A stretch of DNA of 64,000 nt, taken from Turnera subulata. Lineage: Eukaryota; Streptophyta; Magnoliopsida; Malpighiales; Passifloraceae. Position 1 is the first letter of the stretch, and the number at the start of each line of letters is the position of its first letter. The stretch covers positions 42,528 through 106,527 of the forward strand of contig JAKUCV010002481.1 in the NCBI GenBank assembly GCA_028386065.3. Reading direction: 5' to 3'. The notes beneath the pieces were generated by a model, which was not told the DNA's origin, ran no database searches, and saw only the letters and a program-made list of their open reading frames with translations. Positions 22,850 to 33,448 of this stretch are shown piece by piece. The translations under genes were made by a program, and so were the position numbers.

Positions 22850-23740
22850 AGGACCGGGTCCTCGGCTTTTGTCTGGTTTCCTCATCCTATAGTTTGCGAG
22901 AAATGGATTCCCGGCTTTGGTTTTGCGGGTACCTGGGTACTCGGCTTTTGTCTGGTTTCCTCATTGCGAGAACTGGGTTCCCAGCTTCTGACTTATATGC
23001 CTCAAGGTTGGTCTTCTCGGGTTTGCAAGGGCTGGGCTCTTAGCTTACTAGTTTTCCTCATATTTGGATCCCTCATGTCTGGTTGCCGGATACCCTCATT
23101 TCTGGTTTGCCTTGCTCCCCTCAAAGTTTTCTCTTATCTGGGTTCCCTCATGTCGGGGCTCCTCTCTGGCTTCTCTCCCTTCTCTTTGGTTCACGGGGGC
23201 TAGGTTCCGGCTTTTGGTTTGGGTTGACTGGTTCTCTCATCTCTCTTCTGGCTGGGTTCTCTCAAGGTCTGGATCCCTCTCTAGCTTTTCTCTTATCTGG
23301 TCTTTTGGGCTTAATCATCTAAAGGTTGTGAGAACTGGGTCCTTGGCGTCTGGTTTCCCTCACATCTGGTTTTCTCTCAAGTGTAGTCTCCCTCATCTTT
23401 CGATTTTTACAAAAGCTAGGTTTTTGGCTTTCTTGACTGGATTTCTTCTCGACTGGGTGTTCTCATTGCTCAGGTTTTCAAAGACTGGGTCTTTGGCTTT
23501 CGGCTGGGTCGATTGGTTCTCTCAAGGTTGCGATGACTAGGTCATCGGCTTTTGACTGGGTTGACTCATGGGGAAGGGTTAGGTTTTGCCTCATGGTCTG
23601 GTCGCCTCACTTATGGGTTCCTCGCATTCTCAGGTTTGGGTTGGATGTGCCTAGGTTACCCTGGTATTTCTGGTTTCCTCATAATCTCACAAGTTTGAGA
23701 AGAGTGTTTCCTCATGGTCGAGTTGTCTGGATTCCATGCC
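22850..23740. repeat. Degenerate tandem repeat, T-B 3' region
   Basis: Variants of GAGAACTGGGTTCTCGGCTT, TCTGGTTTCCTCAT and TTTGACTGGGTTGACT recur irregularly, about every 40-70 bp. There are no stable reading frames. It probably continues the minisatellite in more decayed form. Confidence 0.65.
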
Positions 23741-23807
23741 CTTATTTACTATATTTAAGGGAAATGATGCGTGTGGTGCCCCTTGAGACATACAAATCAA
23801 AAGTGGG

Positions 23808-24285
23808 GTATGATGCCCCTAGCATCTCGCCATGGTTTTAGAGATGAGGTTTAGTGTGCCCCGGGTTTAGAATCATTCATAGGCGTCCCAGCCTATAGCC
23901 AACGGGTGATCTATCTAGTTTGAAACGAACGAATGGGCCCGCCATGCCCCTAGGAGTTAATCGGTCAGAATGGGATAGCATGCCCTAACAATTGGTTCAA
24001 GCTTCACGAGATTACATGCCCCAATAAATCTCTCAAATCCATATGGGGGTAGCATGCCCCGAAAAGCTTGACTGAAAAGGCGGGGTAGCATGCCCCTTGC
24101 AACCTCATCAACCCGGGTTACGGATCCGCCGTGCCCCTAATATCATGATGTAGGTTTAATCTCAAGGTAGATGTGCCTCTATTGTGTGTTGTCGAATTGA
24201 CAAGTCAGAGAAATAAGGCATGACATGCCCCTTGTCTACAATTCTCATTATCTACAAGAATTGTTCATGCCATGCCCCTTCAGCT
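23808..24285. repeat. Spaced ATGCCCC motif array
   Basis: ATGCCCC or GTGCCCC occurs at about 23811, 23855, 23942, 23978 (ATGCCCT), 24026, 24053, 24089, 24130, 24225 and 24272, mostly within GCATGCCCCT. Unlike the minisatellite, the sequence between motifs is not obviously repeated. From 24290 to 25120 there is only a CT-rich stretch (24480-24670) and nothing coding. Confidence 0.7.
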
Positions 24286-25128
24286 AATAGCCCTAGGAAG
24301 TGTAAGTATACATCAAGTGATGAATTTATTTTGTTGCCTCCCTTATTAATCATTTGTCCCCAACCGAATCTACCTTATCAAGGAACCCAGATTTTACATG
24401 TAAGTGATGCATGAGCATGTCTAAAATGTGTTCATCTCTTCAATGCATGAGCGTGCCCTTAGTTTCTACATGCTTGTTTGATGCAAGTGCTTACGATGTG
24501 TTTTTCCTTTTCCCCCTTCTCCCTTTTCTCTCGAATTTTCCCCTCATCATGTTTTCCTCTCTTCGTCTTCCATCTTTCCCCCTCTCGAAATCTCTCCTCT
24601 TCTTCTCTCGCTTTCTTTCTCCTCGTCTCTCCTCCTTTCTCTTTTATTCTCTCTCCCCTTTCCCCTTGAATGAAAGTGCAGTCTACTTCTTCATGTATGT
24701 TTAGATGAGTGTGCTTTCTATCTAGACATGGTGCATTTGTATATGAATGCCCCTAGTATGATGCATGAGCATTGAAAACCATTCGAGCTAACGTGAGAGT
24801 TAGATAATTTGAGAAAGGCGAGTTATCCCATCAAATTCACAAAAAACCCCAAAGAAGAAGATTCCCAATGACTATGAACCCTATTCAATTCAAATGTTAG
24901 CTAGGACCCCATGAATGGACAACCCTTGTTGAAAAGGTTTGATGGATGAAGACCCAAGAAGTAAAATCAATAGATGAGTGGATACCCCTTGAAAAATAGA
25001 TAGAGGCAATGTGCTTAAATGTTTGCTCCTGACTAGCTAAATGAATCTTCCTCAGAATGATGTTGTCTACTCCATAGATTCCCTTTGTCGTTGGCTGCTA
25101 TCCCCATTTCCCTCTTATCCTTAACTTT

Positions 25129-25160
25129 TGCCTAGCCGCCCTTTCGGGTTTTCAACCTAG
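25129..25160. repeat. Conserved ~32-bp motif, T-B copy
   Basis: Single copy of the CCCTTTCGGGTTTTCAACC motif found twice in T-A. About 0.4 kb to the right is TAGACCGAGCCCGTTGCC with TTACCTACGTATC (25540-25575), also shared with T-A in weaker form. From 25580 to 25969 I see no other feature. Confidence 0.75.
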
Positions 25161-25969
25161 TGGACCCCTTTTTCTCTCTCATTTTTCTTTCTCCTTGTGG
25201 GGATAGCAACCATAGGCATAGAGCACTGAGATTATAAAGTTTGGACAAGATGAGGGCCGCTCGGGCCGGGTGCACCCGAATGACCAATATGGAGGTAGAC
25301 CTACCAGGAATCACATGTCTAAGATACCATTGGAGAGATGTGCTTTGTGATGACCGGACTCAAAATGAGTCTCTAGAGAGACGGACTTGACCAACATCTA
25401 CAACTTCATGAGCCCAAACTACATGTCCAGGTGAAGGGGACTTATGACTACAAAAGAGACCCAAATACAATCAACAATGTGGCATGTTTATGTGACAATA
25501 ACCCTAATCTTTCCATTGAGTCAATCTAGGAACCATAATTTATAGACCGAGCCCGTTGCCGGATTACCTACGTATCTATGGATGTGGTGTCGGGTTTGAG
25601 ATGATGTTGTTTTGCGAAAGGCTGACGATAGTGAGTATTTGGTAGAATGGTGTTTTGTGGAAGGCTGAAGATAGTGGGTGTCTGGTGTCTAGTGGGAAAC
25701 ACTTGTCCTCTTCATTTACGACTTCTTCTTCCCATCTTGGTTTCAATATTCAAGCACTAAAGGTCTCTTCCCTTCCCCATTTTTCCTTTTTTTGTGTGTT
25801 TTTCATTTTTTCGGGGAGGGTGACAACTTATTTGAGTAGGCATGTTTAGATGGAATTTATCTTGAAGCACCATTTCTTGACAAGTGTTCATGGAAGGCAT
25901 GATAGGGCTAGAAAGGTGTCAATATGTGTTCGAAGGTTGGTGTCAATAAGTGTTTGGGAAGTGGGCTAG

Positions 25970-28928
25970 TGTAACGCCCCGAATTTTCATAATTTAATTT
26001 ATGGAATTTTAGGAATTTTTAATTCCAATTTTACCCTTGAGAGTTTTCGGAGTTTTTGGACTGAAAGGTATTTAATTACCTGCAGTTATTAAGTTTTTGT
26101 CAGGTTTCGTCGGTATCGATCCTTCGTTGGAGTTAAATCGGTTGTTGGTGTCGGAAGTAAAGTTTTGGTGTAGTTTGTTCAAAACTACGTCGTTTTGGGC
26201 TGTGGAAAAGAAAAAAAATGCGGGGTTGACTGAGCAGGCAGGGTTGACCGCGCCAAAGTGAACGACAAGTCGTTCAACTTGGCCAGCCAAAACCCTAGCT
26301 GCCCTCCCCTCTTTCTTTTTCTTTTCTTTTTTCTCCTTTTCTTTCTTCCCTTTTTCTTTCTCTTCTCTTCCGCTGTAGCCGCTCCCCATCTCTCCCTCTC
26401 TCTCCCACGATCTTCATTCGATTTCCCTCTCCTCTCCCTCACACAAACTCGCCGCCGCTACCTTCTAATCGCCGCCGTGCCGCCACTGTTGCACCGAGGT
26501 AGGTTACGCAGTCGAGGACGAACGGCAGGAAGCCAAAAATGGGCTCGAGTGCTTTCCGCCGTTGCCTTGGTCGGGTAAGCCTCCGACCTTTTTTTTCCTT
26601 TTTCCCTCTTTCGTTCTTCTTTCTTTTCTTCTGGGTTCTGTTTGATGGTGGCTTTGTGTAGTGGTGGCCGGCGTTTGTTGTGGGTGTTCGGTTTGGTCGG
26701 GTTTTGGTGTTTGTGTTCTGGTGGTGCTCGGGTTCGTGTGGGTTGTTGCTGTTGGTCGAATCAGTCAGCGAGGCTCGGGGTTGCTGCAATTACGAAGAGG
26801 TCTGGTGCTGGCAGTGAGTTCCACGGAGGTTTTAAGGCTCGGGTTGGCTGTGGACGGATTCCGGGCAGTTTAAGTTGTTTTCCGGGTATGGATTTATTTT
26901 TCTTTTTCCTTCGCTAATTGTTGAAAGGATCAGCTGGACTGCTATGGATTTGAATGTGATTGTTGTTTGGGATTGTGGCAGAAACGTTGGAATTTGTTTC
27001 TGGTGGCTTTGGGTGTTTTCTGGCAAGTTGATCGAGATTTTCCGGCGAGGGCTCGGGTCACTATTCGGGCAAACAGTAATTTCACGGCGTTAACGGTATT
27101 TATTCCTGGTTTTTAGTCTCGGATTTAATTGTACATAGTAATGGATTTATCAAATTTATGTAGACTTAATTTAATTGAGACTTAATGGAAACCGTGTGCG
27201 GGGGAGTGAGTGTGTGTGGCCGGAATTTACCGACACGGGTAGAACCTTAGGCCGGAAACATTTGGGCTCAGGAATGACCTTAGAATGGTATTTAGGTAAA
27301 ACCGGACCCAGGCCCTACCAGGTAAAACCGGCTCTAGCTAACTTTAAGGAATGAACTCTAAGCCCAAATTCATAATTGGATTTTTGTGGACTTGAGGAAG
27401 TGGGCTTTAGGCCAGAGAAATTGTTTTTGACTTAGATGGGCTTAAGCCCGATGAACCTTAGGACCCGAATTGTTGGAGTTTAGGTGAGAGAACACCTTTG
27501 TTGGACTTAGACCCTGAAACCTCATAATCTACTAACTAGGGTCGGGTTTTACTCAGTCGAGCATTTTGTTATCATGCATGCACGGTTTGGTTGAAATTGT
27601 TTTGTAATTTTTGTGTGTACCGGTATTCAGGCACGGGTAACACCTCGGGAGCTGGAGGATCTTTCTTGGGGAAAGCTCCACAGGATAATCGTCGTTGAGG
27701 TGACTTTATAAGTCTTTCTATGTTCGTTTGCATGTGCTTGCTAGTTTGGTTTGTCTAAGTTACATGCCTTGTTTGCTAACATACTATGATCTGTATTGTG
27801 TGCCTGTGAGTTACTATTTGTTGGACGAGCATTATTTGTTTAACTGTTATGAGATATAACATGTTATATGATTTTGGGTGATCTGTGTGATGTGCTGTGG
27901 GTTGGAAAACCGGATGTTGATTTAATGAATAATTCACACCACCCTGATAAATCATAACTTTTTGGCACACATGAACTCTTAAGTATGAATAAGAATAATA
28001 CACAATAAAAGTTATACTACTGTGGGCTGATGACTGGTTGGTTCGAGCGGGAAGTGATACCCGTCGGGATTGCATGCGGGATAGCATGGTATATGTGGTT
28101 TAGCATATGGGTCTGTGATGACCGGTTCTACCTCCCTCTTTCTACCTCCCCCTTTCTAACTCCCTCTTTCTCTCTGTCTCTCTCTCTCTCTGTGATTGTA
28201 TTTGGGCTATATGCCTGGTTATATTGGGCTTACGCCCTGGTTGTCTCATGAGACGGGACTGAGGTCGACGCACACAGTAAGGGGTCCTGAATAATAATTA
28301 TAATAACAGAATTAACACACAAACAGAAGTAAAACATATACTATCTGCTTATATGTTGTTGGTGTTAGTACTGGTTATTGTGTGTTTGCTTATTAGTGCT
28401 TGTTCCACTACACTCCTTTCGAGCTTGCTTTGCAGACCTACATAACTAGATTTATACTGCTCACCGAGTAGGCGACTCACATTATCGCCACCGTTGTTTT
28501 TCAGACCCTTAGTTAGCGTGCTGCTTCTCTCTTCCTTTCCGGAGTACGGATGTGGATATCCCAGCAGGTAGCTGTGCTTCTTCTCCCGGTTGGATCTATA
28601 GAGCCGACATGCATATCATTTTCTTCTCTTGTTTTTATTTTATCTTTATTTTCCGCTGCATTGAAATTTGTTGAGATGTCATTCTTGTTTTTATTATATT
28701 GTCGGCGGGTTGCCGGGAATTGATACTTGATGTTTTTTCGGCAGTTCCCCGGGTTGATTTATGGCTTGATATGCCGGTTTATTCTTGTTCTTTTATGACA
28801 TCTCAGTTTAGTAAGGTTCACGGATAATGTTTTTTGGCATTGATTTACGTATCCCGGGTTTCAGGGGCATTTTGGTAAATTTTTTATTTAATTATTTTAT
28901 TTTGTAAATTCGGGATAGGGGCGTTTCA
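25970..28928 (+). repeat. 5' LTR of G1 (~2.96 kb)
   Basis: TGTAACGCCCCG...GGGCGTTTCA. It contains an A-rich then GC-rich segment around 26200-26580 with CT tracts, a possible splice donor (GGTCGGGTAAGC) near 26570, and a region with GAGTAGGCGACTCAC and CAGCAGGTAGCTGTG (28460-28580) shared with the G2 LTR. It contains CT microsatellites near 28150-28195. Confidence 0.9.
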
Positions 28929-28930
28929 GC

Positions 28931-28947
28931 TTGGTAGTGGAGCAGGC
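28931..28947 (+). other. Primer binding site of G1
   Basis: TTGGTAGTGGAGCAGGC, two bases after the LTR end. It resembles the tRNA-Met-type site TGGTAGCAGAGC of plant chromoviruses. Confidence 0.75.
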
Positions 28948-29064
28948 TTCAGATCCTTGGTTTTAAAAGTGCTTTAAACGTTGTTTTCAAATTGATTTCG
29001 GTGTTTAAACCTGTTTCCAGACTTATAACTTTAAAAGTGTTTTCAAAGTCATATTGGCGTTGAT

Positions 29065-30430
29065 ATGGATCACCAGGGGCAGCACAATGCTGAGGATGAC
29101 ATCGCTACCCATGTCTCCGACAATGTCTCGGTGATGCAAGTTCCCATTGGACAGGAGAACAATAATGCAGCAGGGTATGATGCTGCAGGTGGAGGAGAAC
29201 AGAATGTAGTCCCACCGTACCACCTGTTGTGGACCCAGCATTCCAGCAGTATCAGGCTTTCTTGCAGTTGCAACAGTTCTAGCAGTTTCAGCAGCAGCAG
29301 CAGTAGGGTGCCCAACCGGTAGAACCTGCTGCGGTAGGTGGTATGGAGAGTGGATATAAGCATATGGATAAGTCAGCGGTTAAGGAATTCTCGGGTAAGG
29401 AGGGCGAAGCCAAGGAGTTCTATGATTGGTTCCGCCAGGTGGAGAATTTTCTGGAGAAGTTCACTTGTACACCTGAGCACAGGGCTCATTTTGCGGCACA
29501 CAAATTCACGGGTTATGCATTGACATGGTGGCAGGAACTTGTCGCCAACCTACCGAGGCCGGTGGAGATGCCTTGGGAAGTTTTCAAAGAGAAATTCTAC
29601 AAGGAGTTTCTCACTGTTGGATTTCTGGACGGGCAGAAAAAGTAGTTTTTGGAGGTGAAGCATAGGCCAGATGAGTCGGTATCGGCATTCAGGATCCGGT
29701 TCAACATCCTGCTCTCTTACGCCAAGGAGTTTGTGCCCGATGAGGTGGCTAAGTCTGTGCCAGCAGCCGCGGTAAGACAGAGGATGCAAGCGTTATCTGG
29801 AATGATTAGGCAGTTTGTTAGTGCCCTACGCACTGATTTGGCGATAGCTGTGGCTGGTGGAAGGCATAAGACTTGGGAGGCTGTTTGTGAGGCTGCTTTT
29901 GATGCTGAGAGGGTTCAGTTGATCGGGAAGGAGGCTTGGGCAGCCGAGCAGAGTATTCTGGTGGACAGGGTTCTTCTTACCGAGGTTTGAAGAAGTCCCG
30001 AGGGCAGAACTATCAGGGTGGACAAGACAGATCCTCGAGAGGACGGTCCTATCAGTCTGGATCTCAGAGACGGGGTTCCTCGGCACAATTTTCAGGTACA
30101 TGCTGGTATTGCAATAAGCCGGGACACCAGAAGCAAGCATGTTACAAGTGGATTGGAGATAGTGGTGGCAGTGGTTCCCAATATACAGTGCAGAGCTCTG
30201 TAGCCAGTGGTGCTGCTTCTTCTGGACCGAACAGGGGTGGCGGACAGCAGGGTCGAGGTCGTGGGGGTGCGACTCAGAGTGCTGCAACTCCTAGGGTTTA
30301 TGCCATCACCCGGGAGGAGGCTGCTGATGCCCCAGAGGTTATAGCAGGTACATTTATGGTTTTCGGTCAGTATGCACATGCTTTAGTTGATCCAGCTCAA
30401 CACACTCTTTTGTATCACGTGCATTCATGA
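29065..30430 (+). pseudogene. G1 gag
   Basis: Starts MDHQGQHNAEDD at 29065. A frameshift in the Gln-rich CAG tract (about 29200-29310) and stops near 29280-29310 break the N-terminus. The capsid region resumes at 29343 (ESGYKHMDKSAVKEFSG, YDWFRQVENFLEKF). A TAG at 29643 interrupts the frame, and a further frameshift occurs near 29940-29980. A canonical CX2CX4HX4C knuckle, CWYCNKPGHQKQAC, is intact at about 30102-30143. The protease motif at the join reads VDPAQHT where relatives have an Asp-Ser/Pro-Gly triad, so the protease site is probably damaged. Confidence 0.85.
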
Positions 30431-32112
30431 CCATGCATAACTTAGAGGATGATAACCTTAGTAGACCCCTGAGAGTCCGTTTACCCACTGGTGATATAGT
30501 AGTTGTTGATCGAGTTTGTAGAGATGTATCGATAGAGTATGATAGTGAGAGTTTCCCTTCTGATCTTACTGTCATGGACTTGGGAGAGTTTGATGTTATC
30601 TTAGGCATGGATTGGTTCTCCAGACACCAGGCAGTAGTTGATTGTCGGGCCAGGGAAGTTTCATTATCTTCTCTGTTGGGGCGAAGATTGGTGTACGTTA
30701 GAGAACGAAGAGACCTATCGGCGTGTTGTATCTCGGCCATTCAAGCTTTCAGGATGATTCGAGAGGGTTGTGATGCTTTTCTAGCTCATGTGGTTGATTC
30801 TTCGGTGCCAGTACCGGGAGTGGAGGATATTCCAATTGTTCGGGAGTTTCCTGATGTATTTCCTGATGATCTACATGGGTTACCTCCGGAGCGGGAGGTG
30901 GAGTATACAGTTGACTTGGTATCGGGAGTTACACCTATTTCTATACCGCCCTACAAAATAGCTCCGACAGAACTTCAGGAGTTGAAGAAACAACTGGAGG
31001 AGTTGTTGGATAAGGGTTTCATTCGACCGAGCATCTCACCTTGGGATGCCCCGGTCTTGTTTGTGAAGAAGAAAGATGGCAGTATGCGGATGTGTGTGGA
31101 CTATAGACAGTTGAACAAGGTGATTGTGAAGGACAAGTATCCTTTGCCCAGGATCGATGACTTGTTCGATCAGTTGCAGGGTGCATCTGTGTTCTTGAAG
31201 AATGACTTGCGATCTGGTTACCATCAGGTTCGGATTGCAGAGCATGACATACCAAAGACTGCATTCCGCACTCGGTATGGTCATTATGAGTTTGTGGTTG
31301 TTCTGTTTGGGCTAACGAATGCACCGGCAGTGTTCATGTGTATGTTGCAACAGGTCTTCCATGAATTTCTGGACCGGTTTATGGTAGTGTTCATCGATGA
31401 TATTCTAGTTTACTCGAGTAGTAAGGCCGAACATGAGGACCATTTGAGACAGGTTTTGCAGAGGTTAAGTGAAGAACAGCTCTATGCCAAGCTCAGCAAG
31501 TGTGAGTTTTGGCTGGATGAGGTCGCATTTCTCGGTCATGTTGTGTCCAGTGAGGGCATTAAGGTGGACCCGGCCAAGAATAAGGCAGTCATGGATTGGG
31601 AGCCACCGAAGAATGTACTTGAGAAACGAAGTTTTTTTGGACTTGCTGGTTATTACCGGAGGTTCATTGAGGGTTTTTCCTTGATAGTGAGTCCCATGAC
31701 AAAGCTGTTGATGAAAGTCTGTACCTTTGTTTGGGATGATCGTTGCCAGAAGAGTTTTGAGGAGTTGAAGAGTCGGTTGACTTCTGCACCGATTTTGACT
31801 GTTTCGAGACCCGGAGTGGAGTACACGGTGTTCAGTGATGCTTCTGGTTTGGGCTTGGAATGTGTTTTGATGCAGGAGGGTCAGGTGATTGCTGATGCTT
31901 CCAGACAGTTGAGAACTCATGAGAGAAACTATCCGACCCATGATCTCGAGTTAGCTGCTGTGGTCTTTGCTTTGAAAATCTGGAGACACCATCTGAACGG
32001 TGAGAAGTATCGGATTTTCACAGATCACAAGAGTTTGAAGTACATCATGACCCAAAGGGAGCTTAATATGAGGCAGAGACGCTGGATTCAGCTTCTCAAG
32101 GATTATGATTGA
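30427..32112 (+). CDS. G1 protease C-terminal part, reverse transcriptase and RNase H (561 aa)
   Basis: Longest intact frame in the window. Residues 1-130 are the C-terminal half of the retropepsin and linker ([19 protein letters not shown]). RT spans about residues 165-340 with [17 protein letters not shown], the first catalytic Asp in [10 protein letters not shown], and FIDD in [13 protein letters not shown]. The connection and RNase H region has [23 protein letters not shown] and IFTDHKSL, keeping the catalytic D, E and D. It ends with a TGA at 32110, in place of a residue in the conserved DYD-C-I-EYHPGKAN stretch. The ATG is internal to the natural polyprotein and is not a true start. Confidence 0.85.
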   Translation: MTMHNLEDDNLSRPLRVRLPTGDIVVVDRVCRDVSIEYDSESFPSDLTVMDLGEFDVILGMDWFSRHQAVVDCRAREVSLSSLLGRRLVYVRERRDLSACCISAIQAFRMIREGCDAFLAHVVDSSVPVPGVEDIPIVREFPDVFPDDLHGLPPEREVEYTVDLVSGVTPISIPPYKIAPTELQELKKQLEELLDKGFIRPSISPWDAPVLFVKKKDGSMRMCVDYRQLNKVIVKDKYPLPRIDDLFDQLQGASVFLKNDLRSGYHQVRIAEHDIPKTAFRTRYGHYEFVVVLFGLTNAPAVFMCMLQQVFHEFLDRFMVVFIDDILVYSSSKAEHEDHLRQVLQRLSEEQLYAKLSKCEFWLDEVAFLGHVVSSEGIKVDPAKNKAVMDWEPPKNVLEKRSFFGLAGYYRRFIEGFSLIVSPMTKLLMKVCTFVWDDRCQKSFEELKSRLTSAPILTVSRPGVEYTVFSDASGLGLECVLMQEGQVIADASRQLRTHERNYPTHDLELAAVVFALKIWRHHLNGEKYRIFTDHKSLKYIMTQRELNMRQRRWIQLLKDYD

Positions 32113-33150
32113 ACTATCGAGTACCATCCGGCAAGGCCAATGTGGTTGCAGATGCATTGAGCCGGAAGAGAGTTGCTTCTGCGGATGAGGACCCGGTTTC
32201 TTATGCTTTGCCTTCCTTAGTGGAGCTGAGGTCGCTGGATGCACAGTTGGAGGTGGATGCCACCGGAGCGTTGCTAGCCAGTTTGAGCATCCGACCAACC
32301 TTGCGGGATAAGATCATTGAGCTGCAGTTTGGTGATCCTCGTCTAGCAGAGTTGCGAGACAAGGCCCTCGGGGGGGAAAGTTCTAGTTTCTATGTCCGGG
32401 AGGATGGTGCTTTGATGATCGGTGATCGGTTGTGTGTTCCGAATGTCGATGACATGAGAAGATGGATCATGGATGAAGCGTACAATGCTCCGTATGCTAT
32501 ACATCCGGGTAGCACCAAAATGTACCAGAACTTGAAGAGTCATTATTGGTGGCCCAGGATGAAGAAGGTTGTTGCGGAGTTTGTGGCTCATTGTATAACT
32601 TGTCAGTAGGTGAAAGCCGAGCATCAGGCTCCTGCCGGCAAGTTGAGATCTTTGACTATTCCGCAGTGGAAGTGGGAGCATATCACTATGGACTTTGTGA
32701 TCGAGTTACCGAGGACCCGGGGTCGACATGATGCAATCTGGGTCATTGTTGACAGGTTGACCAAGTCAGCTCATTTCCTTCCGATTCAGCAGACGGATAC
32801 AATGGATAAGCTAACGAGGTTTTATGTTTCGGGCATTGTCCGTCTACTTGGAGTTCCACTATCCATTGTGTCGGACAGGGATCCGAGGTTTACTTCCCAC
32901 TTCTGGAAGAGCTTACAGTCAGCTTTGGGTACTAAGCTGAATTTCAGTACTGCATTTCATCCGCAGACCGATAGACAGTCGGAGAGAACTATACAGACAC
33001 TGAAAGATATGCTTAGAGCCTGTGTGCTCAACGTCAGTGGTTCTTGGGATGAGATATTACTGTTAGTTGAGTTTGCTTACAACAACGGCTATCACTCTAG
33101 TATCAGTATGGCGACTTACGAGGACGAAATTTTAATAAGAGGGGTGGAAC
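32109..33150 (+). pseudogene. G1 integrase, C-terminally deleted
   Basis: The RNase H tail ([10 protein letters not shown]) leads into the HHCC zinc domain: HPGSTKMYQNLKSHYWWPRM and CITCQ, then a stop at 32607. The core shows MDFVIELPRTRGRHDAIWVI with DRLTKSAHFLPI (first Asp), VSDRDPRFTSHFW (second Asp) and HPQTDRQSERTIQ (Glu), so DDE is present. After YNNGYHSSISMATYE the sequence jumps to DEILIRGVEL at about 33120, normally the extreme C-terminus near the purine tract. The C-terminal domain and chromodomain are therefore deleted in frame. Confidence 0.85.
33136..33150 (+). other. Polypurine tract of G1
   Basis: ATAAGAGGGGTGGAAC directly precedes the 3' LTR TGTAACGCCCCGG. Confidence 0.75.
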
Positions 33151-33392
33151 TGTAACGCCCCGGATTTTCATAATTTAATTTATAGAAATTTTAATTCCAA
33201 TTTTACCCTTGAGAGTTTTCAGAGTTTTTTGACTCAAAGGTATTTAATTACCTCCAGTTATTAAGCTTTTGTCGGGTTTCATCGGTATCGATCCTTCGTT
33301 GGAGTTAAATCTGTTGTTGGTGTTGGAAGTAAAGTTTTGGTGTAGTTTGTTCAAAACTACGCCGTTTTGGGCTGTGGAAAAGAAAAAAAAAA

Positions 33393-33448
<56 letters not shown>

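Noticed and set aside
23064..23540. 158-codon ORF rich in Phe/Leu/Ser/Trp
   Set aside because: It results from translating the degenerate TCTGGTTTCCTCAT tandem repeat; no codon or domain support.
26642..26917. 91-codon ORF in the G1 LTRs, repeated at 33866-34141
   Set aside because: It is kept only because the LTRs are copies. It spans a donor/acceptor-like region and has no recognisable domain.
28931..28947. Possible tRNA-Met gene fragments at the LTR junctions (also 46457, 59129, 11746)
   Set aside because: They match only the ~12-18 nt complementary to a tRNA 3' end, in the position of primer binding sites.
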